In this document: piece by piece, positions 46,926 to 55,426 of the stretch
Numbering within the stretch: position 1 is the first letter of the stretch
How the letters are laid out: every line of letters begins with the position of its first letter
Source: an uncultured Sulfitobacter sp.
Lineage (GTDB): Bacteria > Pseudomonadota > Alphaproteobacteria > Rhodobacterales > Rhodobacteraceae
Reading direction: 5' to 3'
Assembly (NCBI GenBank): GCA_913060815.1
Contig: CAJXSZ010000001.1
Coordinates: 186,001-250,000 of the forward strand
DNA length: 64,000 bases
Position numbers and translations under genes: made by a program
Notes under the pieces: generated by a model
Seen by the model: the letters and a program-made list of their open reading frames with translations, nothing else
What the model was told of the DNA's origin: nothing
The model's database searches: none

Positions 46926-47957
46926 ATGAAACGCTCTTTGACGATTCTGACCGCTACTATGACCACCGCGCTGACAGCGCTTGGGCCTGCTACGGCTTAT
47001 GCTGAAGGGGATCTGAACCTTTATTCCTCGCGCCACTATGACACGGACGAGCGGCTCTATTCCGATTTCACCGAAGCTACGGGAATCACCATCAACCGCA
47101 TCGAGGGCAAAGCAGACGAGCTGATCGCGCGAATCGCAGCAGAGGGCGCGAACTCTCCTGCGGATATTCTGCTGACGGTCGACACATCACGCCTTGAGCG
47201 TGCCAAGGAGGCCGGCGTGCTGCAATCAATCGAGAGTGACGTCCTCGAGGCGCGCATCCCTGCGAACCTGCAAGATTCCGACAACCAGTGGTTCGGCTTC
47301 AGCCAGCGCGCGCGGATCATCTTCTATGACAAAAATGATGTCGAGAACCCTCCGCAGGACTATGTCTCCCTCGCCGATCCAGCTTACAAAGGCATGGTGT
47401 GCCACCGTTCTTCCTCAAACGTCTATTCGCAGACATTGCTGGCCTCCGTGATTGAAAACCACGGCGTCGAGGCGGCCAAAAGCTGGGCACAAGGCGTTGT
47501 CGAAAACTTTGCCCGCGATCCTGAGGGCGGCGATACCGACCAGCTGCGCGGCATCGTGTCGGGCCAGTGTGACATCTCTATCGCCAACACCTACTACTTC
47601 GCCCGCTCTATCCGCACAGAGGTCAGCGGCCTGCCAGAGGAAGAGCGTGCAAACATCGGCTGGATTTTCCCTGCGCAAAACGCCGAGGGCGCGCATATGA
47701 ACCTGTCGGGCGGCGGCGTTGCTGCGAATGCGCCTAACAAAGAGAACGCCATCAAGTTCATGGAGTATCTCGCCTCCGATCGGGCGCAGCAGTATTTCTC
47801 GGCAGGCAATGACGAATACCCCGCCGTGCCCGGTGTCGCGCTCAGCCCCTCTGTCGCAGCTCTCGGATTGTTTCGCCCTGATGCTGTGGACCTGAGCAAT
47901 GTGGCCAAAAACGTGCCAGAAGCACAAAAGATCTTTAACGAAGTCGGCTGGAAGTAA
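46926..47957 (+). CDS. Ferric-iron ABC transporter substrate-binding protein (FbpA/FutA type)
   Basis: A 343-residue periplasmic protein: signal peptide (RSLTILTATMTTALTALGPA, cut near AYAEG), then LNLYSSRHYDTDERLYSDF, ADILLTVDTSRLERA, MVCHRSSSNVYSQ, DTDQLRGIVSGQCDISIANT and YYFARS; the Tyr pairs bind Fe3+ in this family. GAGGG precedes the ATG. No permease or ATPase follows; they must be elsewhere. It heads an iron block with a 17-bp palindrome upstream. Confidence 0.93.
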   Translation: MKRSLTILTATMTTALTALGPATAYAEGDLNLYSSRHYDTDERLYSDFTEATGITINRIEGKADELIARIAAEGANSPADILLTVDTSRLERAKEAGVLQSIESDVLEARIPANLQDSDNQWFGFSQRARIIFYDKNDVENPPQDYVSLADPAYKGMVCHRSSSNVYSQTLLASVIENHGVEAAKSWAQGVVENFARDPEGGDTDQLRGIVSGQCDISIANTYYFARSIRTEVSGLPEEERANIGWIFPAQNAEGAHMNLSGGGVAANAPNKENAIKFMEYLASDRAQQYFSAGNDEYPAVPGVALSPSVAALGLFRPDAVDLSNVAKNVPEAQKIFNEVGWK

Positions 47958-48093
47958 GTCGCTGCGTTAAAGGAAGACGGCGGGCAGGGCGCTGCCCGTC
48001 GTAAGAATTCTGACCCAGACATTCCCAACCCAAGTCCAAGCCACGCCCCGTAATCGGCCAGCCCGGAATAGTTCGAACCGACTGGAGGCAAAG

Positions 48094-48282
48094 ATGACGG
48101 ATAGCAAAATGAATGAGTCAAAAACATCAATGACGCGGGCACACACAGTGCACGCGAGCGAGAACGCGCTGTGCGCTGCGAATTACTGTAGAGACGAGGC
48201 CATCCAGATGGGTCTCACCGGCGCGTTCAAATGCGATACAAATTTCGAGCTGTTTTTCGACTGTCTGAAAGAAGTGCGATGA
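48094..48282 (+). CDS. Small Cys-containing ORF coupled to hemP
   Basis: A 62-residue protein without known family. It has a strong GGAGG site 5 bp before the ATG, and its TGA stop overlaps the hemP start (ATGA), so it is probably a real, coupled gene. The C-terminal part (ALCAANYCRDEAIQMGLTGA then KCDTNFELFFDCLKEV) has four Cys and looks folded; the first 20 residues are polar. The place between an iron-binding protein and hemP suggests a role in iron or heme handling, which is inference. Confidence 0.6.
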   Translation: MTDSKMNESKTSMTRAHTVHASENALCAANYCRDEAIQMGLTGAFKCDTNFELFFDCLKEVR

Positions 48283-48458
48283 TGATTACAATGCGACAAC
48301 CGCCCGACCTCTTATCCCCCGTGCCAAAAGCCGATGACATGCCTGCCTATAGCGTGAGAGACTTGATGCAGGGGAGTGGACAGGTCCAATTGATTTTGGA
48401 TGGCGCCGCCTACACCCTGCGGATCACGCGTGCGGGTAAGCTGATCCTGACGAAATAG
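48279..48458 (+). CDS. hemP: Hemin uptake protein HemP
   Basis: A 59-residue protein with the HemP ending: YSVRDLMQGSGQVQLILDGA then YTLRITRAGKLILTK. HemP proteins are small and iron-regulated; in some species they activate heme receptor genes. Start at 48279 chosen for the ATGA overlap with the small ORF; a longer frame to 48231 runs over that ORF. Confidence 0.88.
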   Translation: MMITMRQPPDLLSPVPKADDMPAYSVRDLMQGSGQVQLILDGAAYTLRITRAGKLILTK

Positions 48459-48512
48459 AGAGAGATATTCGCTGAGTTTTCAAATTTCGCGAATGTTGCT
48501 TTAAGGAAAGAC

Positions 48513-48758
48513 ATGCCCAAGACCCCAAGCCCTTGCATTGATGTCTGTAAGTTCAAGCGGAGTGGCCATTGCATCGGCTGCTCGATGACTAAGGCGCAAA
48601 AATCCATGTTCAAGTCATTGAAGAAAGACACGCACCGCCACGGGTTTGTCCAGATGTTGACGGCCCAGCAAGAGCGGCTGGGCAGCTACAGCCATTGGGA
48701 AGTCGCCTACCGCAAAAAGCTGGTCAAAAAGAAAATCGCGGCCGAGACCCTTCTCTGA
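48513..48758 (+). CDS. DUF1289 protein
   Basis: An 81-residue DUF1289 member with the four-Cys pattern PSPCIDVCKFKRSGHCIGCS, followed by a basic helical tail (KKLVKKKIAAETLL). The cysteines may bind iron-sulphur or zinc; function is not known. AAGGA precedes the ATG. It is 54 bp after hemP and may belong to the same unit. A second DUF1289 gene lies at 53225-53464. Confidence 0.88.
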   Translation: MPKTPSPCIDVCKFKRSGHCIGCSMTKAQKSMFKSLKKDTHRHGFVQMLTAQQERLGSYSHWEVAYRKKLVKKKIAAETLL

Positions 48759-48788
48759 CCGCGATTTTGGTTCGCCGATAATAGTGGA

Positions 48789-49262
48789 TCAGCCCGCGAG
48801 GTGGGCGCGCAGGAACCATGCAAATTTCTCATGCTCGGTGCCGCGTGCGATGCACAGGTCTTCGGTCAGCGTGTCGCCGTGCTCGGCGGCGAGTTCACCA
48901 CAACCAGCAAGTGTCGCCGCAAGGGTTTCCTGAGCTTCCATCATGATGCGGATCATTTCCTGATCCGTTGCATGGCCGTCGTGTTCCGAGATTTTGGACC
49001 GCTTGAGCATACCCGCCAGCGTTCCTTCAGCATGAACATCAATCGCGCGCACACGCTCGGCAAGGTCATCTTGCCCTACAAAGTGATCTTCATAAATCTT
49101 CTGAAAGAGGTCGTGCAGGGGGCCAAAAGACATTCCCTTCACATTCCAGTGGAAATTCTGCGCAAGCATCGTGGTCACGGCTGTCTCCGCAACAGATTGG
49201 TTCAATGCATCGCCGATTGCGATTTTGGCGTCAGTGGTCAACGCGGAAGCTGTCTGTGTCAT
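48789..49262 (-). CDS. dps: Dps-family DNA-binding ferritin
   Basis: A 157-residue Dps protein. The inter-subunit ferroxidase ligands match in spacing: His38 (NFHWNVKG), His50 (PLHDLF), Asp65 and Glu69 (GQDDLAERVRAID). It stores iron and shields DNA from peroxide as a 12-mer. The ATG at 49262 was chosen because GAGGG is 7 bp before it; the ATG two codons earlier is too close. An Irr-like palindrome lies 101 bp upstream. Confidence 0.93.
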   Translation of the reverse strand: MTQTASALTTDAKIAIGDALNQSVAETAVTTMLAQNFHWNVKGMSFGPLHDLFQKIYEDHFVGQDDLAERVRAIDVHAEGTLAGMLKRSKISEHDGHATDQEMIRIMMEAQETLAATLAGCGELAAEHGDTLTEDLCIARGTEHEKFAWFLRAHLAG

Positions 49263-49362
49263 TTTCATACCCTCTAATTCAAATGCAAAGTCGGCTGGCT
49301 GGCATCTGGCTCGCTTGCTTGAATTATAGGTAGCATTTTTTGGCAGCTTGCCAAGAAGTTTC

Positions 49363-49377
49363 TTAGAATAATTCTAA
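49363..49377. promoter_or_regulatory. Irr-like palindrome TTAGAAT-A-ATTCTAA upstream of dps
   Basis: Perfect 7-bp arms about one base. TTAGAA-N3-TTCTAA resembles the Irr box / iron control element of alphaproteobacteria. It lies 101 bp before dps and overlaps the stop codon of the hypothetical gene upstream. Irr is known to repress iron-storage genes when iron (heme) is low. Confidence 0.6.
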
Positions 49378-49817
49378 ACTGACCGAAATTGATCGGAGAT
49401 TCTGCCCAAAAGATACCCGATATAGCGTCGGTCAGCCTGCGCCACCCGCGAGCGCAGCAGGAAAGAGAGGCTGTCGGTATCACCAGCCTCAATCGTAGAA
49501 AGGCATCTGAGCACCCAAGCTTCGTCAAACGTCACTTCCTCCGCGCCCGGTCGATACCATTTGACAGGACTATGAACTGCGTTGGACAGACATTTGACGA
49601 ACGTAGCCATAAACGTCCGCTTCGCATCTTCTCCCTCAAGCGTGAGAAGCGCGCAGGCCTCAAACAGATCAACCCGCGCCGCCACACGACACTCCATCGC
49701 ACACAGCCGCAAGCGGTTGAGAATATCACGGTCTCTGTCATGAAGAGGGCGCGTATATGGGACACTGCCCGCAAGACTGCTGGGGGATCGATCAGGTTCG
49801 AGAAGGCGCAGCATCAT
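49374..49817 (-). CDS. Conserved-looking hypothetical protein
   Basis: A 147-residue protein, no family recognised. It is mostly helical with the segments DRDRDILNRLRLCAMECRVA, DLFEACALLTLEGEDAKRTF and WVLRCLSTIEAGDTDSLSFL, and a basic C-terminus (RRYIGYLLGRISDQFRSV). The start is uncertain: the frame stays open upstream of ATG 49817 and reads KKPLTFCALGANPD, which looks like protein, but has no clean start codon. It ends inside the Irr-like box. It could be co-transcribed with dps. Confidence 0.6.
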   Translation of the reverse strand: MMLRLLEPDRSPSSLAGSVPYTRPLHDRDRDILNRLRLCAMECRVAARVDLFEACALLTLEGEDAKRTFMATFVKCLSNAVHSPVKWYRPGAEEVTFDEAWVLRCLSTIEAGDTDSLSFLLRSRVAQADRRYIGYLLGRISDQFRSV

Positions 49818-50069
49818 GTCGGGGTTGGCTCCAAGGGCACAGAACGTCAGGGGCTTCTTAATCCTTACTGTATTTGTAAGGTATTAATCAGCCGTCGATA
49901 AGTCAATCCGTCAAGGCCTCGAAAGATTGGTTTCACACGGAGCATAAGATGCGCTTAGGGGCAGGGCGGTGCCTTGTCATTTCCCTATCGCATGAACAGT
50001 GCTATCTGTCCGCTGAATCATCCCCGCTGGTCCTTTGCTGGCCGACATACCGATTAAAAGCACCTGAAT

Positions 50070-51137
50070 ATGTCAGACACTCAAAACAATTCGGAACAGC
50101 GCCCGTCGCCGCCTAAAATGGGGCGGTCCATGGTTTCCAAGGCTGCGCGTCTTAGCGTGGCCCCCATGATGGACTGGACGGACACCCATTGCCGCACGTT
50201 GCACCGCATGATGAGCAAGCAGACGCTTCTCTATACGGAAATGGTGACCTCTCCCGCTTTGGTGCGGGGACGGGCGATGCATCTTTTGGCGCATAATCCG
50301 ATTGAGCACCCTGTGGCGCTGCAATTGGGGGGCTCTGATCCTGCCGAGCTGGCTGAGGCAGCCTATCTGGGGGCGCAGGCAGGGTATGACGAGATCAACC
50401 TCAACGTAGGCTGCCCATCTGATCGCGTGCAATCGGGCGCTTTTGGTGCCGTGCTGATGCGCGATGCGGCACTGGTGGCCAAATGCGTGAGCGCCATGCG
50501 CCGCGCTGTCGATGTTGAGGTGACGGTCAAATGCCGTATCGGGGTGGACGACCAGAACCCCGCTGAGATTTTGCCAGAGTTCCTCAGCCGTCTTGTCGGT
50601 AATGGTATTGAGCGGGTCACAATCCACGCGCGCAAAGCATGGCTCGACGGGCTGAGCCCTAAAGAAAACCGCGATATTCCGCCGCTGGACTATCCGTTGG
50701 TCCACCAGATGAAAGAGCTCTTTCCCAATCTGCACATCTCGCTCAATGGCGGAATAACCACGCTGGAAGCAGCCGAGGCGGCGCTTGATGCGGGTATGGA
50801 CGGTGTGATGATCGGGCGCGCCGCCTACCACAGCCCTGCCGAGATTTTGTGCCAGGCGGACCGCCGTATTTACGGTACGGGTGAAGATACCACGGCCGAG
50901 GGGGTTGTTGAGGCGATGCTGCCCTATATCGACGCGCATGTCGCCAACGGCGGAAAGCTGGGGCAGGTCACGCGCCACATGCTGGGCCTGTTCTCGGGCC
51001 GGCCCGGGGCCCGCATCTGGCGCCGTGTATTATCGGAGAATGCCCACCGCGAGGGGGCAGGCAGCGCATTGGTGCGCGAGGCACTCGCACGCACGATGGA
51101 GCAAAGCGCACTTTCCAGCCAAGCGCAGGCGGTATAG
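50070..51137 (+). CDS. dusA: tRNA-dihydrouridine synthase DusA
   Basis: A 355-residue FMN enzyme that reduces U20/20a in tRNA D-loops. Seen: LSVAPMMDWTDTHCRTLHRM, the catalytic Cys in NLNVGCPSDRVQSGAFG, FMN-binding KCRIGVDD, VTIHARKAWLDGLSPKEN and RDIPPLDY (DusA-type signature), GGITTLEAAEAAL. The ribosome site is weak; an internal start is possible but MSDTQNN gives an unbroken N-terminus. It lies 37 bp before the TSUP gene. Confidence 0.95.
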   Translation: MSDTQNNSEQRPSPPKMGRSMVSKAARLSVAPMMDWTDTHCRTLHRMMSKQTLLYTEMVTSPALVRGRAMHLLAHNPIEHPVALQLGGSDPAELAEAAYLGAQAGYDEINLNVGCPSDRVQSGAFGAVLMRDAALVAKCVSAMRRAVDVEVTVKCRIGVDDQNPAEILPEFLSRLVGNGIERVTIHARKAWLDGLSPKENRDIPPLDYPLVHQMKELFPNLHISLNGGITTLEAAEAALDAGMDGVMIGRAAYHSPAEILCQADRRIYGTGEDTTAEGVVEAMLPYIDAHVANGGKLGQVTRHMLGLFSGRPGARIWRRVLSENAHREGAGSALVREALARTMEQSALSSQAQAV

Positions 51138-51174
51138 CACACAGAGGCACCCAAGCCTGAAGGACGCCGCCACC

Positions 51175-51999
51175 ATGCCCGAAACATTGCTCCTTGTTCA
51201 GATGGGTGCCGCGCTTATCGCCTTCGGCGCATTTGCAGGTATTTTGGCGGGGATGCTGGGCGTGGGTGGAGGCATCGTTCTTGTGCCCGGTTTCGTTTAT
51301 GTATTCGAGACGTTGGGCTATGGCGGAGACGATCTGATGCAGATGTGTCTGGCGACCTCACTGGCGACGATCATCGTGACCTCCGCGCGCTCGGTCCTGA
51401 CCCATCACAAACGTGGCGCTGTGGCTTGGAGCATTCTTCGCACATGGGCACCCGGTATCATGGTCGGTGCCATTCTTGGCGTACTGGTGGTCGCCGAATT
51501 GCGCTCTTCGACGCTACAGATCATGTTCGGGGGGCTGGCCCTTACCGTCGGCCTTTATCTTGCGTTGGGCCGCAGCGATTGGCGGCTGGGGGCGCAGATG
51601 CCAGAAGGTTTGGCACGCGCGGCAGTCTCGCCCGTCATTGGCTTTCTGTCTGTCCTGCTGGGCATCGGCGGTGGCAGTTTTGGCGTGCCTTTGATGACAT
51701 TGCACGGGGTCGCCATCCACCGCGCTGTGGCAACGGCGGCGGGGTTTGGCGTACTTATTGCAGTGCCATCGGTGATCGCTTTTCTCTTTGTACCGCTCGA
51801 TCCGGCCGTGCGCCCGCCGTTCACAATCGGTGCTGTTAACCTGATTGCGTTCGGGGTTGTGATTGCAATGACGCTCATCACCGCTCCCTTGGGTGCGCGG
51901 ATGGCGCATGGCATGAATCCTGTGCCGCTGCGGCGGGTATTTGCAGTGTTTCTCATATTTGTTGCGCTCAATATGCTGCGAAAAGTGTTGATGACGTGA
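51175..51999 (+). CDS. TSUP-family membrane permease (TauE/SafE)
   Basis: A 274-residue inner-membrane protein with about eight helices and the family repeats AGILAGMLGVGGGIVLVPGF and IGFLSVLLGIGGGSFGVPL. TSUP proteins export or import small sulphur or organic anions (sulphite, sulphonates and others). The start at 51175 (MPETLLLVQMG) follows dusA by 37 bp. It overlaps the PhyH-like gene by 4 bp, so the two are coupled and may share a substrate. Confidence 0.9.
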   Translation: MPETLLLVQMGAALIAFGAFAGILAGMLGVGGGIVLVPGFVYVFETLGYGGDDLMQMCLATSLATIIVTSARSVLTHHKRGAVAWSILRTWAPGIMVGAILGVLVVAELRSSTLQIMFGGLALTVGLYLALGRSDWRLGAQMPEGLARAAVSPVIGFLSVLLGIGGGSFGVPLMTLHGVAIHRAVATAAGFGVLIAVPSVIAFLFVPLDPAVRPPFTIGAVNLIAFGVVIAMTLITAPLGARMAHGMNPVPLRRVFAVFLIFVALNMLRKVLMT

Positions 52000-52748
52000 T
52001 TGATGCGGACGGATTTGCGATCTTCGAGACGGACGCGCGCGTGGTGCGCTGGGCGCACGCCGCACGCGTGGTTGCGCGCGATGTAGCGCAGCGCGGCGAG
52101 ATGCGCGGTCCAGACAACCTGCGCCACCAGCAGACCTGGTTTGTGGGCGTAGATGCGCTGCCCAATGACCGCGACGGCAGTGTGGACGGTACCCCGCTGC
52201 AAGGTCCGTGGCAGGCATATGTGCCGAAGCTTCCGCTCCATCCTGCGCAATTGTCGATCATCTATGCAGGCTATCCCAAACAGGACGCGGGCGAGAGTGA
52301 CGCCAACCACCGCTTTCGCCTGAACCGCGCTGCCGCACATGTTGACGGGCTTCTGCCTGTGGGAGCGGACAAGCGGCGCTTTGCGCTGGAATATCATGCC
52401 TATATCCTTGCGCTGCCGCTGAATGAAGTCGCCGCATCGCCCACAGTTGTCTGGCGCGGTAGCCACCATATCATGCAGCGTGCCCTGCGCGACGCAATCG
52501 CGGACGGCGACCCCGCGAAGGTCGATATTACTGAGGTCTATAAAGCCGCACGGCGCAAGGTGTTCGAGACGTGCGAGCCAATCCCCCTGTGCATCACAGC
52601 GGGGCAAAGCGCGCTCATTCACAGGTTTGCGCTGCATGGCACCCAGCCTTGGAACCGATCGGAAGATCCGTCAGGCGAGGGGCGCATGATTGCGTTTTTC
52701 CGCCCTGAGTGTGCGGGGGGTGCTGCGGAATGGCTCGCGTTGCCCTGA
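51996..52748 (+). CDS. PhyH-like 2-oxoglutarate/Fe(II) dioxygenase, putative
   Basis: A 250-residue protein that fits the Fe(II)/2-oxoglutarate oxygenase fold: His115-x-Asp117 (AAAHVDGLLP), a distal His (His209 or His214 in LIHRFALHGTQPW) and Arg230 that could bind 2-oxoglutarate (GEGRMIAFFRPE). The GTG start lies inside the TSUP stop. Families with this look include phytanoyl-CoA-like hydroxylases and uncharacterised roseobacter proteins. The fold call is motif-based, substrate unknown. Confidence 0.6.
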   Translation: MIDADGFAIFETDARVVRWAHAARVVARDVAQRGEMRGPDNLRHQQTWFVGVDALPNDRDGSVDGTPLQGPWQAYVPKLPLHPAQLSIIYAGYPKQDAGESDANHRFRLNRAAAHVDGLLPVGADKRRFALEYHAYILALPLNEVAASPTVVWRGSHHIMQRALRDAIADGDPAKVDITEVYKAARRKVFETCEPIPLCITAGQSALIHRFALHGTQPWNRSEDPSGEGRMIAFFRPECAGGAAEWLALP

Positions 52749-52992
52749 TAAGGCAGTCCTATTTAGCGTGCTGATCGGCGCTGTAGCGTGGAACAAAACG
52801 TTAAACTGCCCAAAGAAGTAGCAGTGACTGCGATGCTGTCGGGAGCGGCGGTTTCATCTGTTGCACAAGTGTAACCGTTTCGCCCATGCACACAATTTTC
52901 TTTCCAGTGCCATATTGTTGCCCGATGCGATTGAGAGTTAGGCTTACGCTACGTCCCCGCAAGAGGGGCTATTCGTGAGTATGAGGCAGGGC

Positions 52993-53223
52993 ATGAAGCA
53001 GATCATTACAGGACCAATGGGGCGTGTGGCATACCATGATGCATCAGCCCACAACCGCGGCCAGTATCCGGCATTGAACCTGCCGTGTCTTCAGTTTGCG
53101 CGCGGTCTCAATGCCCACGCCGCAAACAGTGATTGTATGCCAGAAGTGATACAGCTGCCGCGCCACATGCGCAGCCGCGCAGCCCTTGCGATTTTCGGCA
53201 GTCCTGTAAAACGCGGCAGCTAA
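52993..53223 (+). CDS. Small hypothetical protein
   Basis: A 76-residue ORF starting at ATG 52993 with GAGG 6 bp upstream; GTG at 52975 is an alternative. No family was recognised. It has no membrane helix and begins ITGPMGRVAYHDASAHNRGQ; the rest is weakly basic (RHMRSRAALAIF, SPVKRGS). It converges with the DUF1289 gene with 1 bp between stops. Whether it is translated is uncertain. Confidence 0.4.
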   Translation: MKQIITGPMGRVAYHDASAHNRGQYPALNLPCLQFARGLNAHAANSDCMPEVIQLPRHMRSRAALAIFGSPVKRGS

Positions 53224-53224
53224 G

Positions 53225-53464
53225 CTACTCTGAACTGCGCGCCAACCGCGCAGTGCGTCCGCCGCGACGTTTGCTGAGCGTGCTTGCCCGCGCTGGCAAC
53301 TCTTCCATCACGGCACGTCTGACCTCAGGGCTCATCTTTGACCAAGCACCGATTTCGTCGATAGAGCGCCAGCATCCCGTGCAGAGCCGACTCTCTGGGT
53401 GGATTACACAGATTTTGATGCACGGGCTCTCGATCTCGGCACGTTTCCAGACGTCATCACTCAT
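53225..53464 (-). CDS. DUF1289 protein
   Basis: A 79-residue DUF1289 member: IESPCIKICVIHPESRLCTG then CWRSIDEIGAWSKMSPEVRR, with the four Cys. It lies 3 bp after ruvX on the same strand, so it is in the ccmI-ruvX-DUF1289 unit. The Arg-rich tail SKRRGGRTARLARS may bind nucleic acid; this is a guess. Confidence 0.88.
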   Translation of the reverse strand: MSDDVWKRAEIESPCIKICVIHPESRLCTGCWRSIDEIGAWSKMSPEVRRAVMEELPARASTLSKRRGGRTARLARSSE

Positions 53465-53467
53465 CGC

Positions 53468-53953
53468 TTAATTCTCCTGTGCGGCGCGGATCACGCGCAA
53501 CCTGTCCAGAACTCCTTGCAGGATGTATCCTGCGGCCACATGGTCTATCACTTCTGCCCGACGCCTACGCGAGGTGTCGGCCTCAAGCAACGCGCGTTCC
53601 GCCGCAACGGTCGATAAGCGCTCGTCCCAGAAACCGATAGGCATATCGGGGTGCAGCCTGTCCAGATTGCGCGCAAAGGCCCGCGTGGACTGACAGCGCG
53701 GGCCCTCTGATCCGTCCATATTGTAGGGCAGGCCGAGGATCAGCCCGCCGATGCTGCGCTCCGCGATGATCTCGCCCAGACGTGCCGCATCAATTCCGAA
53801 TTTCTTGCGCCGCACGGTTTCAAGCGGGGTTGCGACTGACAAAAAGCTGTCACTAACCGCCACGCCGATTGTCTTTTCCCCAAGATCCAGCCCGATCAGC
53901 GCACGCATGGGGGGGACTGCTGTTGCAAACTCTGTGATGTCATCAAGTATCAA
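53468..53953 (-). CDS. ruvX: Holliday junction resolvase-like protein YqgF/RuvX
   Basis: A 161-residue RNase H-like protein. Seen: ALIGLDLGEKTIGVAVSD (catalytic Asp), GGLILGLPYNMDGSEGP, FWDERLSTVAAERALLEA and the last Asp in IDHVAAGYILQ. In E. coli it matures 16S rRNA 5' ends. It starts with TTG at 53953, overlapping the ccmI stop (TTGA) with GGAG 7 bp upstream; ATG 53908 has no ribosome site. Confidence 0.9.
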   Translation of the reverse strand: MILDDITEFATAVPPMRALIGLDLGEKTIGVAVSDSFLSVATPLETVRRKKFGIDAARLGEIIAERSIGGLILGLPYNMDGSEGPRCQSTRAFARNLDRLHPDMPIGFWDERLSTVAAERALLEADTSRRRRAEVIDHVAAGYILQGVLDRLRVIRAAQEN

Positions 53954-55179
53954 TCGACCACTCCAGCATCGCGGCCCGCAGCATTGATCAGATCAATCGC
54001 GCTTGGATCATCCGCGAAGACTTCCATTGCATTTGTGTGAATGGCCAATGCGCGCTCCCATTCACCCAGAACGCCCAGCGACGAGATGAGACGGGCCCAG
54101 TCGCGCGCAGGTCCGCCCTCGGTGGCGAGGCGCTGGGACAAGCCGCTGACCATGCTGCCGATCATGTCCATACGTTCCGCAGGGGTCATGTCGCGTGCGT
54201 TTTCGACATCCTCGGCGGTTGGGCCACGACCACCGCTGCTGCCGATCTCTGGGATGGCATAACGTACACCTGCAAGCTGGGCCAATTCCTCGATCTGCGC
54301 TAAGATCGGCTCGATCCACGGGGCATCCTCCGGGCCTGCACGCAGCAGCGCATCCCAAATGCGGAACGCCTGATCCGGTCTGCCGGTTTGCACCAACATA
54401 AGCCCCAGATAATAGCGAGCTGTGCCGTTTGTAGGGTCTTGGGACAGAGAGGCGCGTAGGCTCATCTCTGCTTCGGGTGAAACATACCCACCCGCTGCAA
54501 GAACCTGCAACTCTCCCAAATCGGCTAGATCGGTTGCTTCCACTGTATCGCCCTTGAGGGTCACAACCTTCGTTTGCGCATCTTTAGCGGCCAGAAAATT
54601 GCCAATCCTGCGCTCCTGCTGTGCCAGTAGAATATGACCGTCCAGATCATCGGGGCGCGCGGCGACGGTGGTACGAAGCTGCGCCATCAGGGTGCGATAC
54701 CGCTCGTCCATGTCCGCAGGGGCAGTAAATGGCGGCAATGATGCCTCGGCGACCTCTTGGGCAGGGCGGGTCTTGCGTACTTCCTCGGCGAATGCGATCC
54801 GGTCCTTGAGCGCCATATCCCCATAGCCGGGCGCACCGAGCCATAGGTAGCTGGCGATACTGCCAATCAGCCCAAGGGCAATAACAACAAGGGCAACGCC
54901 CGAGGGAGAGGTCGCGGTTACTGTCCGCTCAGCGCTGAGCGCCTTGTCTGCGGCGATCAAGCGCCGCGCAATCTCTGCATGTACGCGCTCGGCATCCGCG
55001 CTACTGATGACACCGCGAGCCACATCACGGTCGACTTCATCGAGCTGGCCACGATACACTTCAACGTCAGAAGCTGCCCGCGACGCGACATCCTGCCGCG
55101 CGCCGACCATGACAGCACGTGTCAGAATAACAGCAACCATAACCGTAATTGCCGCGACGACCGCCCAGAAACCCAACAT
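53950..55179 (-). CDS. ccmI: Cytochrome c biogenesis protein CcmI
   Basis: A 409-residue membrane protein. Two N-terminal helices (MLGFWAVVAAITVMVAVILT; GVALVVIALGLIGSIASYLW) flank a cytoplasmic coiled-coil loop (EVYRGQLDEVDRDVARGVIS), and a periplasmic TPR region follows (TARYYLGLMLVQTGRPDQAF). CcmI brings apocytochrome c to the heme lyase CcmF/H. Start at 55179 chosen because GGGGAG lies 7 bp upstream; the longer frame to 55401 is leader. Coupled to ruvX. Confidence 0.92.
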   Translation of the reverse strand: MLGFWAVVAAITVMVAVILTRAVMVGARQDVASRAASDVEVYRGQLDEVDRDVARGVISSADAERVHAEIARRLIAADKALSAERTVTATSPSGVALVVIALGLIGSIASYLWLGAPGYGDMALKDRIAFAEEVRKTRPAQEVAEASLPPFTAPADMDERYRTLMAQLRTTVAARPDDLDGHILLAQQERRIGNFLAAKDAQTKVVTLKGDTVEATDLADLGELQVLAAGGYVSPEAEMSLRASLSQDPTNGTARYYLGLMLVQTGRPDQAFRIWDALLRAGPEDAPWIEPILAQIEELAQLAGVRYAIPEIGSSGGRGPTAEDVENARDMTPAERMDMIGSMVSGLSQRLATEGGPARDWARLISSLGVLGEWERALAIHTNAMEVFADDPSAIDLINAAGRDAGVVD

Positions 55180-55426
55180 GCAATACTCCCCTGTCAGCGG
55201 CCTTGGTGTAATACGTCCGGGGCCCGCACAAAAGAGGCCATTGACCAGACCGCGACGAATAGACCATGCAATTTCTGCTGCCTTGCAGCGGATGTCGTAA
55301 AATTGATACGGAATGCCGCGGGGAGTATCCACTTTTCCACCATGTGCCTCATGAAGAACCTGACGGATCGTCTGCACACCGAATCCACACCAAACAGCCA
55401 CATTACCTGCCCAAGGGATCCCAAAG

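Noticed and set aside
47975-48003. CGGGCAG/CTGCCCG hairpin after the ferric-iron binding protein gene
   Set aside because: No U-tract, so not a normal terminator; the downstream iron genes may be read through.
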